64,000 nucleotides of DNA from Arachis hypogaea (lineage: Eukaryota > Streptophyta > Magnoliopsida > Fabales > Fabaceae), in contig NC_092048.1 of assembly GCF_003086295.3 (NCBI RefSeq), positions 88,392,626 through 88,456,625 of the forward strand. The letters are read 5' to 3'. The notes under the pieces are model-generated. The model was not told where the DNA came from, made no database searches, and saw only the letters and a list, made by a program, of their open reading frames with translations. The position numbers and the translations under genes were made by a program. Each line of letters starts with the position of its first letter. Positions within the stretch are counted from its first letter, which is position 1. This document shows, piece after piece, positions 43,669 to 56,304 of this stretch.

Positions 43669-45055
43669 TTAGGACTAGCAATGGATAGAATAGAATAGGA
43701 TTGACTCTATCCTAATTTTACCTTCAAGTTAAAAACTTTTAACTCAACCCTACCCTACTCTACCTACAGATTGAAAAACCTAATTCACGTTAAAATTTTT
43801 AACTCTACCCTACTCGATCCTACTCGTAGGAAAATCAAATTTTTTTCAACTAAATATAAAATTCAATCATTTCATATTTCATACATATTAATAAAATAAA
43901 AAATAAAAAACTAAATTTAAATTAAAACTAAATAATAAAATTTTAAAAAATCTAATATAAAATTACAAATAACATTATCATCAAGTTCTTAATAAAATTA
44001 AAATAAGACAAACAAAGATAAATGTCTCGTCACTCTTTTTATAACTCCAAATTCTTGCAACAATCCTCTTTAAATAACAAACGTACTAAATTAGTAATTA
44101 AAAAATTATTAATTTAGTAATTATTTTAAACTTTCACAAGAAGAGGTTGTGGATTCAATACTCACTTCCTTCACTACATATATAATTTTAAATATATATT
44201 ATATAATATATTAAAAGTGCAGATAGGATTAGATAGGATATCTCTAAACCCGCACTCGACTCTACCCACAACGAATCGGATAAACTATAATTATTAGAAC
44301 CGGATCGGACCAGTCGATTCAATCAAAAAACCGATAAATCGATAGTCTGGCCAATTTGGTAGATAGATTAGACCGGACATACATTCGAACCGATCAACAG
44401 TGGTCAAACCTGTTGAAAATCCGCCGGTTTGCATCATAAATTACACTAAACCCGCCGTGGATCCACGGTGCACCCGCGGGCCGCCGAACTATCGTAGGAA
44501 CTCCCTCCACTACAACTCCAAAAATGCTGACTGCGTGAATACACAACCTCTCCTTGCCAATGTGTCAAACTTGTTCCTCACTAGTGTAGATGACAATATA
44601 TATATATGAATAATTTTTTTTTATTTACATGGATTCACATGAATACCAAATAAGTTGTCACATAGTATATAAATATATTGATATTGATTGTATTAACTTT
44701 TATTTTTTCTTGTTCATTTAAATTAAAAAAATATTTTGTATTAGTGATTAATTTATTATCTTTTTTGCAGTATAAATTATATCTAAGAATTAATATTTAA
44801 TTATTATTAATATATTTTTAAAAATATGCATTTAACTTTTAATTTTAATTTTATAATTTTATATTTTTATTTAATTATGACCAAATCAACTGGGTAAATC
44901 AGTAACTCACCAGTTGAAGCAGTAACCCAGTGATCCAATCGTATGACCGAGTCAATTACCGATTCGGTTCTAATAACTATGGGATAAACAACCCTATCCG
45001 ATTAGGTTAGGTAAGGTTGGATACCCACATGTAGAGTACATATTACCAGCCCTAT
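43669..45055. mobile_element. Outer hAT-type element containing a second one
   Basis: The 8-bp target duplication ATACATTG is at 43661-43668 and 45056-45063. Termini are TTAGGACTAGCAATGG (left) and ATAGGGCTGGTAATAT (right, minus strand). Sub-terminal GATAGGATT/AATCGGATAG motifs lie on both sides. It has no transposase ORF. It is interrupted by the element at 44286-44981. Confidence 0.8.
44286..44981. mobile_element. Inner hAT-type element, 696 bp
   Basis: The 8-bp target duplication GGATAAAC is at 44278-44285 and 44982-44989. The terminal inverted repeats match over about 20 of 23 bases: TATAATTATTAGAACCGG on the left, CATAGTTATTAGAACCGA on the right strand. It has no transposase. Confidence 0.85.
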
Positions 45056-45063
45056 ATACATTG

Positions 45064-45762
45064 CTCACATAAATAGTCATTCAAAAAAAGCAAATATAAT
45101 TAAATAGCTGTCTAAAATATTTTATATTTTCATTATATCAAAATTATCTTCTTTAAAATATAGCCATAGTTCTGTGAGGTTTAAAATCCTAACAAAAGTG
45201 AAAATAAAGAAATTTGAATGGAAAATGGAGTAGAGAAGAATTTGATTGAATAAAAATCAATTTAACTAACGAATAAAATTTGAAAGATTATTTTGACTAT
45301 TTACTCCATGAATATAACATAAGAAATTTAATAATACAAAATATTCTATAAAGAAAATATTAAAATTTATATATTTAAGAATAAATGAAAAATAAAAAAT
45401 AAAAATAAAAACTACGCCATGCATCACCAACTAAAGAAACCAAACTTGGTAATACAAATGTTTCCCTATCATCCCCCCACCCCCCTTGTGTGTGTAGTAT
45501 GAGTTCCGTTCTCCCTTTTTTGAGTAAAGATGCGAGCAAAGGTGCATGAACAACTCTGTGCAGCAGCATAAATCAATTAAAACATGTTTCTAGATCTCAT
45601 TGAGCCCAAATAGAATAAACACCTACCTAATTTCCCCCCTAATTCACAAAAACCTGTGTTTTTGTATGATCAGTGCTCATGCTCATATGTACGTCTTCTG
45701 TTAACCTGAAGAGTGAAGAAGCAGTTGAAATTTGAAAACTTACGCTCCTCTAAACACGTATG
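45064..45762 (-). other. Spacer and probable 3' UTR of the PQQL-like gene
   Basis: AT-rich to about 45420. The last 300 bp before the stop codon are likely 3' UTR. Nothing else recognised. Confidence 0.45.
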
Positions 45763-48700
45763 CTACTTGCTACTTTGGGCACTCCGTGAATGTCTCCACA
45801 AACTAATACCAAGAACCACCATGGCAGCGATTCCTACTAAAATCTGCCAGAAAAATAAAAGATAGTAATGAGATAGATTATTGTTGTATTATTATATTAT
45901 TATAGTCCGGCCAAAATAAAACCTGGCGAGGGGCCTGAATGTAACTGACCGTTGCTTCTCTGGCATGTCCTGTTAGCGTAGATTGGAATGCTGATTTCAG
46001 TAATTGGAAAGGAGATGACTTGGGCATTAGGATTACCACAGTATACTGTTTTTTGCAAGGATATGGCAGCATCCTTTGCAGGGCCAACTGTGCAGTTCTT
46101 GGTGTCAAGGAAGATCTAACTTTTCTTCGACCTTCATCTTGAATCTGAACCAGGGAATAATTTCAATATCGCAAATTTCAATTTTCATTTAATTAAAATG
46201 AGTAAATGTATTACTTCGTAACCAATGCTGTAATAATTTGCCACATTCAAACAGATCATATTAGAGGGGGCTAGTTCACAAAGAAAATAAAAGTATTCAA
46301 CTAAAGTCTAAATTCTATCTCAAACAGAAAAGGCATCTGAGTACGATGATAGCACCCGAAATAAAGCTAGAATTGAATATTAATGCTTTGGTGATCTTAT
46401 AATGAAATGGAAAATACACAGTAATACCACTAACCTCAAAAGAAGCACCAACATCATTAGCATAGACTCTCGATTGATAGCTGCGTAAAATCCTATCCAG
46501 CCAGAAATAATTTTCCTGAAAGAACATACTGAAATAAGAAAACGATACAGGACGGATGTTACTTGTACCCCTTTAAATCTTGAATTTGAATGCACATGGG
46601 GACATAAGAGATGAGAGAAGAACATGTGTTTGACTTGTATCGTTGTCTACAGTTGATATGGTAGATATATGAACTTCTATGTCTACCTCACATATTTCGC
46701 TGCATCAAACAGCTTAGAACAGGTTATGATGCTAATAAAAAAAACTGTTAAATCAACCTGCAATCCATTCTCATGAGCTCTTTGCTCAATTTCAAGGATG
46801 GTTGCAACATCTTGATCAGAAGGCCCTTCCTCTTGAAGGCACAAAATTTCATCTAAAGCAAGATCCACCTGTAAATGATTTACGAGACAGTAAATTACAC
46901 TGAGTAACTATATTGAAAGTTTAGCTATTTAGCATATGCAGAATACTTGCCAGCTTGGAAGATATCTCTGGATCACAAGAGAAGTTTATGCTAATGTCAC
47001 CACGAACATCACCTATTCTTGAGGGTTTATTACCACCAAGGAATACTGAAACACCAACAGAGTATATCTGGTGCACAGAAGTAGTGCCTAAGTATACAAT
47101 TAAAAACAACTGAAGGAAAATGCAGGTAACATGTATACACCTGTCCATGCTTGAAACGGAGAACTTGCATTATTTTTGTTTCAATAAGCTTGCTTAGGAA
47201 CCCAACAAAGTGGATTTCTTCCACCTGCAATCATGCCCCATGCCCATATGCCCACATAAATTCCAGTAAGAACAGGTCGTCTTCAGTTAACTGCATAAAT
47301 TCAGCATACAAAAGGAAAGAGCACATACCAGGGTTCCATTCTTCATCTCCACGGGAAAGCATAGCTGCACCAAACATTGTGCTTCCACCATAGGACTCCG
47401 AACCACTTCTCTACAAGCACAAAGTATGTCATATATGGAAGTTCACATTATCTTTTAAAAGTGAACCTCAGTGTCCACACAAAATTGAAAGAAACTAGTA
47501 ACACCCAGATTGTCAAAAAGGCACAATACTGTCTTTTGCAGGAGATGGATGTACATAATCATGGTCATTTGCCTTTAGAAAGAATGCAGTATATTTGAGA
47601 GCCTAAGAATAATTTCACATCTTTTCCTGCAGAAGCAAAACTACTGAAAAATTACTACATTTTTTTCTTGTAAATACCTAGAAATGGTCGTTGGAAAAGT
47701 GAAAGGCAATCCTTTCAGTTCATCACGGTTAAAATGCATAATAGGTTCAGCTGGCCTTGGTATTCCACCCTGCAAGGAATTTCAAAAGAAAAAATTAATA
47801 GTATTCAATATCTCCTGGCTTTAGAGAAATGAATTTCCAAATTTTAACTCACTAGGTACTGCAATATCAAGGGCATTGCAATGGTAGGTTCAATATTCCC
47901 AACTATCACAACAGTAAAAGTTGATGGATCTCTGAAACATTTGCTGAAGTATTCACAGGCTTTCAGTGGATCAACTTTTTGTAGGTCGCTTTTTCTAATA
48001 GGCTGCAAGACAGGTAGTTAGTTGAAAATCAAGAGCAGTCTTACTTAGTCAATGGTTTAAAGTAACACCAGAAAATAATCATACCCTGAAGAAATAGGAG
48101 TTTCCATAGTTGAGCTCCTTTACACGGTTTGCAAAAGCAGTATATGGGTCCCTGTCTTGAGCATAAACTGCTTCTTCAGCCATTTGCATCACTATTTTGA
48201 CATCTTCTTCGCCGGGTGTTAAATTGGTTGTAAACAACTGATAGACAAGCTGGAGAATAATTTAAAGTGATAAGTATAGACCAGTGGAAGTCACATGTGG
48301 CTGATTTAAATGACAGGAAAACATAGTTGCAATTAAATCTAGTACTAGACACACCACAGTGATCATTTGAACTAATCTTACTATAAACATCAACAGTTCA
48401 TGTTGATTTAGCAAACAACCCTGTCCCCCCTCACCATAAGACCCCTGCTGTTCAACCCAGGTTCTTTAAATGTCACAAATTATGCAGCAGACTGGGTTAT
48501 GCAATAACAGTATGCTGCAATCAGAAATGAGGAAAATTAAAATATACATATTAGAAAACAGCTGAGATGAAGCACATTCAAGTGATTGTTCTTTGGAGTG
48601 CTTCTTTAACAAATGCATTCAACTTTAACACACAGCTACCACTGACAGGATTAACAAATGCATGGTTTTTTCCAAAGGTGTTGGGATAAAAGGAAGAAAA

Positions 48701-51700
48701 TACAGCAAAGCTAATCAAACATTTCAAGCTGAAGCCACTACAAGCCACAAGGATCACAAGACTTCAAAGAATTCAGACGAACACCTATAATATAAATCAT
48801 TTGGTGAATTGTATGGTCACCAACAAAGACAAAAAGCTAGCAGTAAAATTACCGGTTTTAAGGGATTACACAGCAATAGGGCATAGTACAAAATCAAGTG
48901 AATGGCAAAAGTTACCTTATAGAGGATATTCACATATTGGACTGAGGTGTAGAACGCAAAAAGTATTTGTAGGGTACACATTAAACAGATGAAAAAATGG
49001 AGAAATATATCTCACATATGAATGCCTTACCTTATAGGTCATTCAGAATATGTTCTTGCTTTAAACATAAACACGTCAATTTAGACCTTACTAAATGGTT
49101 TAAAACTTCTCACTTGGTCATGTAACTGCTTTAATTTGCTAGAAAATCATAAACTTAATACACAACTTTCATAATTGAAAATGTACCTGCAAAGCAGTTT
49201 CCAGGTCAGTAGGTGAGCAATCACCAGAAAAAGTTCTCATATATGCCCCGATCTTGGTACCAACTTCAGCTCTCTTGCCAGCAAGCATATCCATTAGGAC
49301 AGATGGTCTATAACCAAAGACTCCAATTTCCCCCGCAATGGTTGCTCCCATAGAGCAAGAGAAATACTCACTCTCTGGGAGCTCAGACAAGCCTCCATAT
49401 GAATATCCTGTGAAGATAACCTGCTGAGAAAGTATTAATTCATGCTAAAATGGCAACATTACTCCTGAGAGCAACAGTATTTCCAGATTCCTAATAAAAT
49501 GTATGTGCATAAAAATCAAATCTTGCAATGACAACCAGTATATACAGCTGATCATGTATTAACAGTAACTTCAGTTTCTTGGAAACTTAAAACAATGATA
49601 TCTGTATAACAGTAAAAAGATCCATAAATAAAATTAAGAAGAAAAGAAGCATTTTCTCACGAATGCTGTTAATCCCACCAAAGATCACAATAACGAAAGA
49701 AAAGTATGAAGAAAGAATAAAACAATGATCTAAGACACTTGGCATCTGCAATAATTAATATTAGCACTAGTAGTATTTTGCCCTTTGAAAAAACAGCATA
49801 GATATTATCTCCCAAAATCTCTACAAAATTTTTCACACTTACAGTACCACACAAGTAAATTTCAATTTTACAAAATTAACACCTTAGATGTGTAAATTAT
49901 CTGAGAATAATTATGACTCCTAAAAACATAATCAAGAAGATGCATTTTTTCCCCCTAGCACTTCGTTGAGTTGTTCTATTACAATAAAATTCTCCATCTT
50001 ATCACAAAAAGGGCACCCAGTGCATAAATCATCCCACATTAACGCAGGGTCCGGGGAAGGCCCACACCCAAAGGGTATAATGTATGCAGCCCAACCTGAT
50101 AATAACATCAATGGCTTGAACCCGTGACCTTGAGGTCACATGGAGACAACTCAACCGTTGTTCCAAGGCTCCCCTTCTCTCCATCATACTAATCATGCAA
50201 TTTAATAAAATTGCAAGCAGGTTGTCAATCAGTGATGAAGTAATAATAGATCACTGTCCGTTTAAGCAACATGTATTAACTATCATAAATTTGGAAAGAA
50301 ATTCCTGAGAATTGAACCTGATCATCAAGAAAGTCTGTACATTTATAGCAGATCCGCATGCCATTTGACAAAAATAGTTCAGCAGCTCCAATATTTGGAT
50401 AGTCCCTATCTGCCACAACATGCCTGATTTAGAGAGATGAAAAAGGGAAATGAGATACGGATATGTTATTTCCAAAAAATAACTTAAAATAGAAGAAATT
50501 GACCCAGATATTAGTTTGGCCCTTCATTGCAATAAAATCCCAGCTGGTTAAACAGATTATATCGGCATTTTAGTACTTCACAGAAAAACAATATTTTAGT
50601 GAAGGAAATATGCCTCAATCAGGTCCTGTCCTACAGGGGAAAACAAAAACAGGCAAGCACTTCCCTTTCTTTGGGTTAATAAAACAGAGCTACTGGCCAA
50701 ACACAACAAAGGAAACAGTAAAAACAAAACAAAACATCTCATCTCGTGGAAAAGCCCTTACTGGAATTCTAGTCAACAATAAATCTATTATCTTAACAAG
50801 ATGTGCAGAGAAACAACCAAAAAGTAATCCAAACAACCATAATATTTGCCAAGGAGAATGCACTTCCTTTATTTTACTCCAGATGAATCCAAGTAGTAGT
50901 AGTTATACAAGAACCAACAATGCTTAATTCTTCTTATACTAGAATTATCTTTGATAATCACTAAAACTGCAAAGATTAGTGAAAGGTATCAGGCTTGAGT
51001 TCAATGAGGGAGAAGAGAGTTTGAGAGAGAAGAGAGTTTGAGAAGAGTGTAGAAGATTCTGATTTGTGATTATTGAACCAACTGCAGAGAGAGACTTATT
51101 ACACTGTATTTGTAGACAAGCATTAGTCTAACTAACTTGTCCTAGCTGGCACAGTTATAACAAACTCTAACCACTTCTAATTACACTTAGCAGACTGGTA
51201 TAACTCCAACTACTTCTTACTGTTATCAATTAGCACACAGGAAAACCATGAAGAAAATTAAGGCACGTCAACAACTCTTTCATAATAACATGAAGTTTGA
51301 AAGACTAAAGTAGGCTATCTAGGAGCTAGTGAATAACTGCAGAGTACACACTTAGTGTTAATTGACAATAATTATTATCACTGCAAGGATATGTGCACAT
51401 GTGAAACACCTTAAAGACTGATTCAAGTAACGAAAGATATTTAAGAGCCAAGTTAGGAAAAGGGTAAAATCTTTTGCGGTCAAACTCACCCCATATTTGG
51501 CTTTGTAGAGACAATCTCTTCCGGTACATGTTCGTCATCCCAAGGAGGTATTCTACCCTCTTCCTCCAGAAGATTGACTTTCTTTACAATATTTTTTAGA
51601 TCATCAACTACAGAAAACGTCTGGGGCTCAATTGTCTTAATGACACAGCTGCATGATGTCCTTAATTTGTCAGAACATTTAGAGAGCTCTGCTGCCGTTA

Positions 51701-54201
51701 TATCTAAAATGTTATTAATTAATATAAGTCAGTTGCATGGCCTCTCAAATTGGATTCATGCACAGATTTAATATAGGAAGAGAGAAAATGATATATCAAC
51801 TCACGTGGAAGAAGGGTTTTTTGGAGCTGAGCCTCATATTCAATCCCAACAACAGGTTCATTGTGGAGAAAATGCTGTGGGGAAAAAAAGAAAGTAGAAA
51901 AACTTATTCCCAAAACCTACAATTTGTTGCAACACATTTTGATGAGCAAAAGAAAAAGAAGACAAATATACTTGTAAATATTCATCTCTTAGGCTTGTAG
52001 ATTGAATTTGATCCCGCTCCAAATAGGCAGATTCAATTTCTGACATCAGCAATGCACGAACAATAGCTATTTCACGGTCTGAAAAGCCATGAAGCCGTAC
52101 CCTTGCAACCTAAAACATAGCTTCATATATTGGGAAAGAAAAAGAGAGAAAAGAGTGGAAGAGGAAGAAAGCAAAAGAAAAATAATGCAGCCCTCAAAAT
52201 AATAAAGAGACCTCCATTAACATTGATTCGAGTGCGTCAATAGTCCCTTTTCCTTTGCAAGATGCAGTCATTATATTAGCCTTTAATGGACGAGTTAGAA
52301 CATCAGCAGCAGCTGAGCAAGAGAAATAGGGTGGATCCTTTCTGCGTGATATTTTAAAGAATCTCTGGTTCAATGCATATAGGAACATGGATTCTGCAAG
52401 TAAGTTTCTGTAGTCTTTCACTGTTTTAAGCTCGTCTGCTGGCATTTTATAGCTAATCATCACTGCGGACTGTTATTAGCCAAACCAAGAGTAGCATGTT
52501 AATTTCAAACAAATAAACCGGTCACTGAAGAAAGGTTGTTGATTCATTACTTACTTACCCCGGCAGCTTCAGATTCAACAAAACATGAAAATCGTGGCTC
52601 TTCATGTGATGGAACCTGGAATGTTGGTATAAGTGGAGGATCAGGTGCAGGGACTTTTTGGCCAAAGTGGGTCTTTATCAGCTCTACTACAGTCTGAAAT
52701 TGTGGGAGGAAGGTTAGCATAAACCATGACCAAAACAGCACATTCAAATTTCCAAAGAGATAAATTACAAAAGAACCTCTGCATCAGAAAAATCTCCAAC
52801 TGCTATCACAGCCATGTTGCATAAATGGTACCACTTCTTGTAAAAGTTCTTCACAGTCTCTGGAGAAACTGTCCGAATCACTCTCTCTAGTCCAATTGGT
52901 AACCTTTCAGCATACTGCAATCAATCGAATGTTTTTACAAAACAACATAATTTTATAAAATTTCCAAAAATCACATCTTATCTACAAGACCATTTTAACA
53001 TCATCCAATAGCAACTTGACTTTTCTAATCACATGAATTTGGTAAGATCTCATATTAAGTATATATTCCAGCAAAACTAATTGAGAATAAGAAGAATCAA
53101 CAATAACAACTAAGTCTTGCCGTATTAGGTAAAGTACCCTACATAGATCCAGTCATACATCATGTCAACAAGAAGAAATGTGTATAAAATATATGAAATT
53201 GGAAATAAACACCCATGATTATTGGAATGTGAGCTGAGTTTGAAAATGCCCTCTAAACTTATCAGTTATCACCAAATAACAAATAATTGTGACAGACTCA
53301 TTAAATTGTTTGTGCTCAATAGAGGTACCTTCGACCCTTGCATCATCAAGACCCAATGAGCATCCTGCAGCCTTCCAGTCGCATTCCTAGTCCCTCTGTA
53401 CTCCTCCAAGACAGCTCCCCTTTCTTTCTCCAAGTCCTCTTTCGATACTCTAATCTGCACAAAACAGCCTAATCACAACAAATAAAGTAAAAGAGCCTCC
53501 AAGACTGACCAACATGGAATTCATAGCCGCTAGTAAACATACCTCAGAGCTGAACTCAGCCAAAACCGAAATGGCCTGAGACAAAAGCTCAGGCTTGTCA
53601 ACGGGAACAAACATCTCATAGACGGTGTCATCGGCAGAGGTGGCGGCATTTTGACAGGCGCCGAACTCCGCTCCAATGCTCTCAAGAAACTTGATGATGT
53701 CATGATTAGTGTACATCTTAGTGGCACTGAAAGCAAGATGCTCCACAATGTGAGCAACTCCACGCTCATCCTCTTCTTCCAGAACTGATCTGCCCGTAAA
53801 TAGGAGGTTTCGTTCATCATCAATTTCACAATCAGCACGTGCACATAATAAAAAAAATTCCAAAACTGTAGTCGCACACAAGAACAAGTGAGAATGAGGA
53901 TGAAAATGAAAACTGCAGCGGCGAAAGAGGGGAGGGGGGAACCCGGAGAAAAGGATGAAGTGAGAAATGAATTAGATTTGGAATACCCGACGGTGACGGC
54001 GAGAGCGAGAGCGGCACGCATGCGGGGCTTAGAATTGCAGCGGACGTAGTAGCGGAGACCGTTGTCGAGGGTGCCGAAGAGGACGCCGACGGGGTGGAGG
54101 GGGAGGGGTTCATCCATGTCGACGGTGACCATTTTGAGGGATCGGAAGCCATGCTTCTTGGAGATCGAAGATGCGTCCGCTGGACCCGGAAGCAATTCCA
54201 T
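45763..54201 (-). CDS. PQQL: M16 zinc metallopeptidase, PQQL-like (21 exons)
   Basis: Exons (gene order): 54201-53987, 53789-53543, 53454-53329, 52914-52777, 52693-52559, 52469-52212, 52109-51972, 51874-51805, 51703-51490, 50423-50318, 49420-49187, 48249-48085, 48002-47853, 47769-47678, 47410-47329, 47224-47141, 47067-46951, 46868-46758, 46515-46435, 46144-45923, 45843-45763. Phases close throughout and give 1021 residues. The zinc site is HIVEH at residues 85-89, with E165 as likely third ligand; EDERGVAHIVEHLAF is typical of insulinase-family proteases. A second, inactive-type M16 half follows (about residues 540-990), as in PQQL/pitrilysin-like proteins. Intron 17 has a GC donor. The last exon adds a hydrophobic C terminus (ILVGIAAMVVLGISLW). 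The final donor could instead be at GTCAGT, nine codons earlier. No stops are seen; probably functional. It cleaves peptides; the substrate is unknown to me. Confidence 0.92.
49991..50185 (-). mobile_element. Au-like SINE in intron 10 of the PQQL-like gene
   Basis: The body is 50177-49999 on the minus strand, with target duplication TCTCCATC at 49991-49998 and 50178-50185. The tRNA-related head has GAGCCTTGGAACAACGGT (box A region) and GGTCACGGGTTCAAGCC (box B). The body includes CCTTCCCCGGACCCTGCG and ends TGCCCTTTTTGTGATAA. These are features I know from plant Au SINEs. It is in the same orientation as the gene. Probably inert. Confidence 0.85.
50990..51240. repeat. Possible retroelement fragment in intron 9
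   Basis: Tandem AGAAGAGAGTTTGAG units at about 51009-51046, followed by ACAAGC..CTAACTAAC-rich sequence resembling short Copia LTRs. No boundaries found. Confidence 0.3.
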
Positions 54202-54249
54202 TTCTCTTCTTCAGTCTTCACTTTCAGGCTTCAGCTCGAAGCTACCAAT

Positions 54250-54799
54250 TACCACTCTGCGCTGGACGGCCCCCTTTCTTTTCCTTTTTTCTTTTCTTTT
54301 CCCCCTTAACGTAGTGACTTTGAGTCGTTGACACATAGTTTAATGTAAAACGTAAATTACAAAAAGAGAAGGAAAGAAATAATAATAACAATAAAAATAA
54401 TAAAAAAAAAAGAGTTAATAGTCAAAATCGTCCCTTAAAGATACCTTAATTTTCATTTTCGTCCCCGAAAGATAAAGTTAATCAAAATAGTCCCCGAAAG
54501 ATAATAGAGTTATTCACGTTCATCCTTCTGTCATCTCCCTCGCTGAGTTGGCTAACGTTGGCTGACGTGTGACGTTAACTGTCACCGTGGCAGACGACGA
54601 AAACGACGCAGTTTTGATTGAATGGCCTCCAAACCCTGATGCGTCGTCGTTTAGTGTCCAGAAAAGATTAAAAATGTTGCAAAGCATCACCCCACCTCAT
54701 AACAACCTTCTCTCTATGCGTCGTCGTCGTTTAGTTTTGATTGAATGCTAACCTCTAAACTTGACACTGCACTCACTCATCCCTTTCATCAACACAACA
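54250..54799. other. Upstream region of PQQL, with a triple GTCCCnGAAAGAT repeat
   Basis: Contains the 5' UTR and promoter of the PQQL-like gene (to the left), an A-rich stretch, and three direct copies of a TCAAAATCGTCCCYGAAAGAT-like unit (54422-54443, 54456-54477, 54482-54505). That unit resembles the ends of legume DNA transposons. CGTCGTCGT/GACGACGAAAACGACG repeats follow (54592-54740). Confidence 0.45.
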
Positions 54800-55416
54800 A
54801 TGGAATCTTCTTTCGCTTCAACTGCTCCTTCCGCATCTTCTTCGCTTCCTACTCCCTCAAAATCCAGACCCAAAATCAATCATTTCCGCTTCTCTCACTC
54901 CAACATCTCTTTCTGTCTCTCTCCTAAACCCAACCTTCTTTTCCTCACCAAGGTACCTTCTTTTCTCCATATTTTCATTCTCGCTCTTATCAATGCACTA
55001 ACCTATATCCAAATTCGTTTCCTTTTTCACTTTTTTCTTTTGGTGTTTTGCTTAACATACCACTTATTCCCTTAACTTGCACTCTTATTCACTTAGCTAA
55101 TTTTGGGAATTTGGCACTTATAGATTTTATATCTTGCATAATTCATGTACTCTATGATTGGGGAGAAAAGAAATCAGCTTAATAATTTGCTTCATTTGGT
55201 AATGATTAGTGTAAGGTTTGAGTAATTAAGCACTAATTTGGTCCTGATATGCTGTGAAGGAATTGAATTGATGTGAGAAATTTTTCTGCAAGCATTTTAC
55301 TCAATAAGATTTTCATGATATGATATGACATTATATGTTTGTATATATCTGTGTATGTATAGGGATCCCCACCATGTCAAATTGTATGCCCAAGGGTGAA
55401 GGCACAATTGGATGAG
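54800..55416 (+). pseudogene. Two-exon 5' gene fragment with transit-peptide-like N terminus
   Basis: Exon 1 is 54800-54952 (51 codons, MESSFASTAPSASSSLPTPS, Ser/Thr/Pro-rich, few acidic residues, as in plastid transit peptides). The donor AAG|GTACC and acceptor GTATGTATAG flank an intron. Exon 2 is 55363-55416 (18 codons, GSPPCQIVCPRVKAQLDE), again ending in a donor GTACC. Both exons are phase 0. I find no third exon before the MULE relic begins at 55725. It is either a truncated nuclear gene for a plastid protein or a fragment captured by a transposon. I do not recognise the gene. Confidence 0.4.
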
Positions 55417-55724
55417 GTACCATAACACTCCCTTTGTTCCTATGAAGTTTTTCTTGGTTTTGGTTGGGTATTGTGTTCCATGATTAAAAAAAATGTATCA
55501 ATTACCAAAAAGACGATTATACTTGTCGATTGTTGAATGAAGTGAATCATACATAATCTGATAGCCATTTCATACCTATGAGAGTTTCTTCTTCTTTCCA
55601 TGTTTGTTTTTCATTTTCAATTATTTTTAATGCTTCTTTTTTGCATCTGGAACAAAGTTTCTCTTAGTTATGTTCATCTTCAATCAAGCATGGATTTTAA
55701 TTAATCTTTTAATTATCTTTGTAA

Positions 55725-56304
55725 GGAATGCTGTGTATGCATGCAATATCAGCAATACAGGATAAGAATGACAAAAGAGATAAAGAGTATTGTTATGACT
55801 GGTTGAAGATGGAAGCGTACAGGAGAACTTATTATTTCAATGTCAATCCGATGAAAGGACAGGATCTATGAAAAAAAATTCCACACCCAGCTCCAGTCCC
55901 ACCCCCATTTAAGCCCAAACCTGGAAGACCAACAAAAAAAAAGAGAAGGGACAAGGATGAGCAACCAACTGGGTTAAAGATAAAGATGAAGAGGAAGTAT
56001 AACCCCATCAGATGCATGTATTGTAGTGAGATATGACACAACAAGAGAAGCTGTGCAAAGAAAAAGGCTGTGGATGCTGAGGAACATGCCAGGCAGATGC
56101 AGCTGCAACTGGCAGTTTGTTGTCCCTGGTGCAAATGGGAAAGCCAGACTTAGGTCCTCTCCTAAACCTACTACAGCTGCACTAGTGGCTATCTCTACTG
56201 AGACAATCAAGGGGACAAGTTCAGCCACTGCTAAGAAGTTGGCCAACTTTATGACCTTTGTACCTACTCCAGGCTTCAAGCCCCCAAGGAAGACTGATAA
56301 ATGA
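55725..56304 (+). pseudogene. MULE transposase C-terminal relic
   Basis: Reading from GMLCMHAISAIQ (the CxH end of a SWIM-type zinc finger) through DWLKMEAYRRTYYFNVNPM to PPPFKPKPGRPTKKKRRDKDE and a CX2CX4HX4C knuckle (CMYC...HNKRSC). This is the usual tail of Mutator-like transposases. Stops lie inside (TAG/TGA near 55867 and a TGA at 56034-56036 within the knuckle). A frameshift near 56110 leads into TIKGTSSATAKKLANFMTFV...PGFKPPRK. The DDE catalytic part is missing. Confidence 0.7.

Noticed and set aside
48801..48992. 63-codon plus-strand ORF in intron 11 of the PQQL-like gene
   Set aside because: No family resemblance, and it lies in an intron on the opposite strand. A chance ORF.
50113..50177. 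tRNA gene on the minus strand
   Set aside because: Box A and box B are present, but no cloverleaf can be closed. The flanking body and target duplication fit a SINE.
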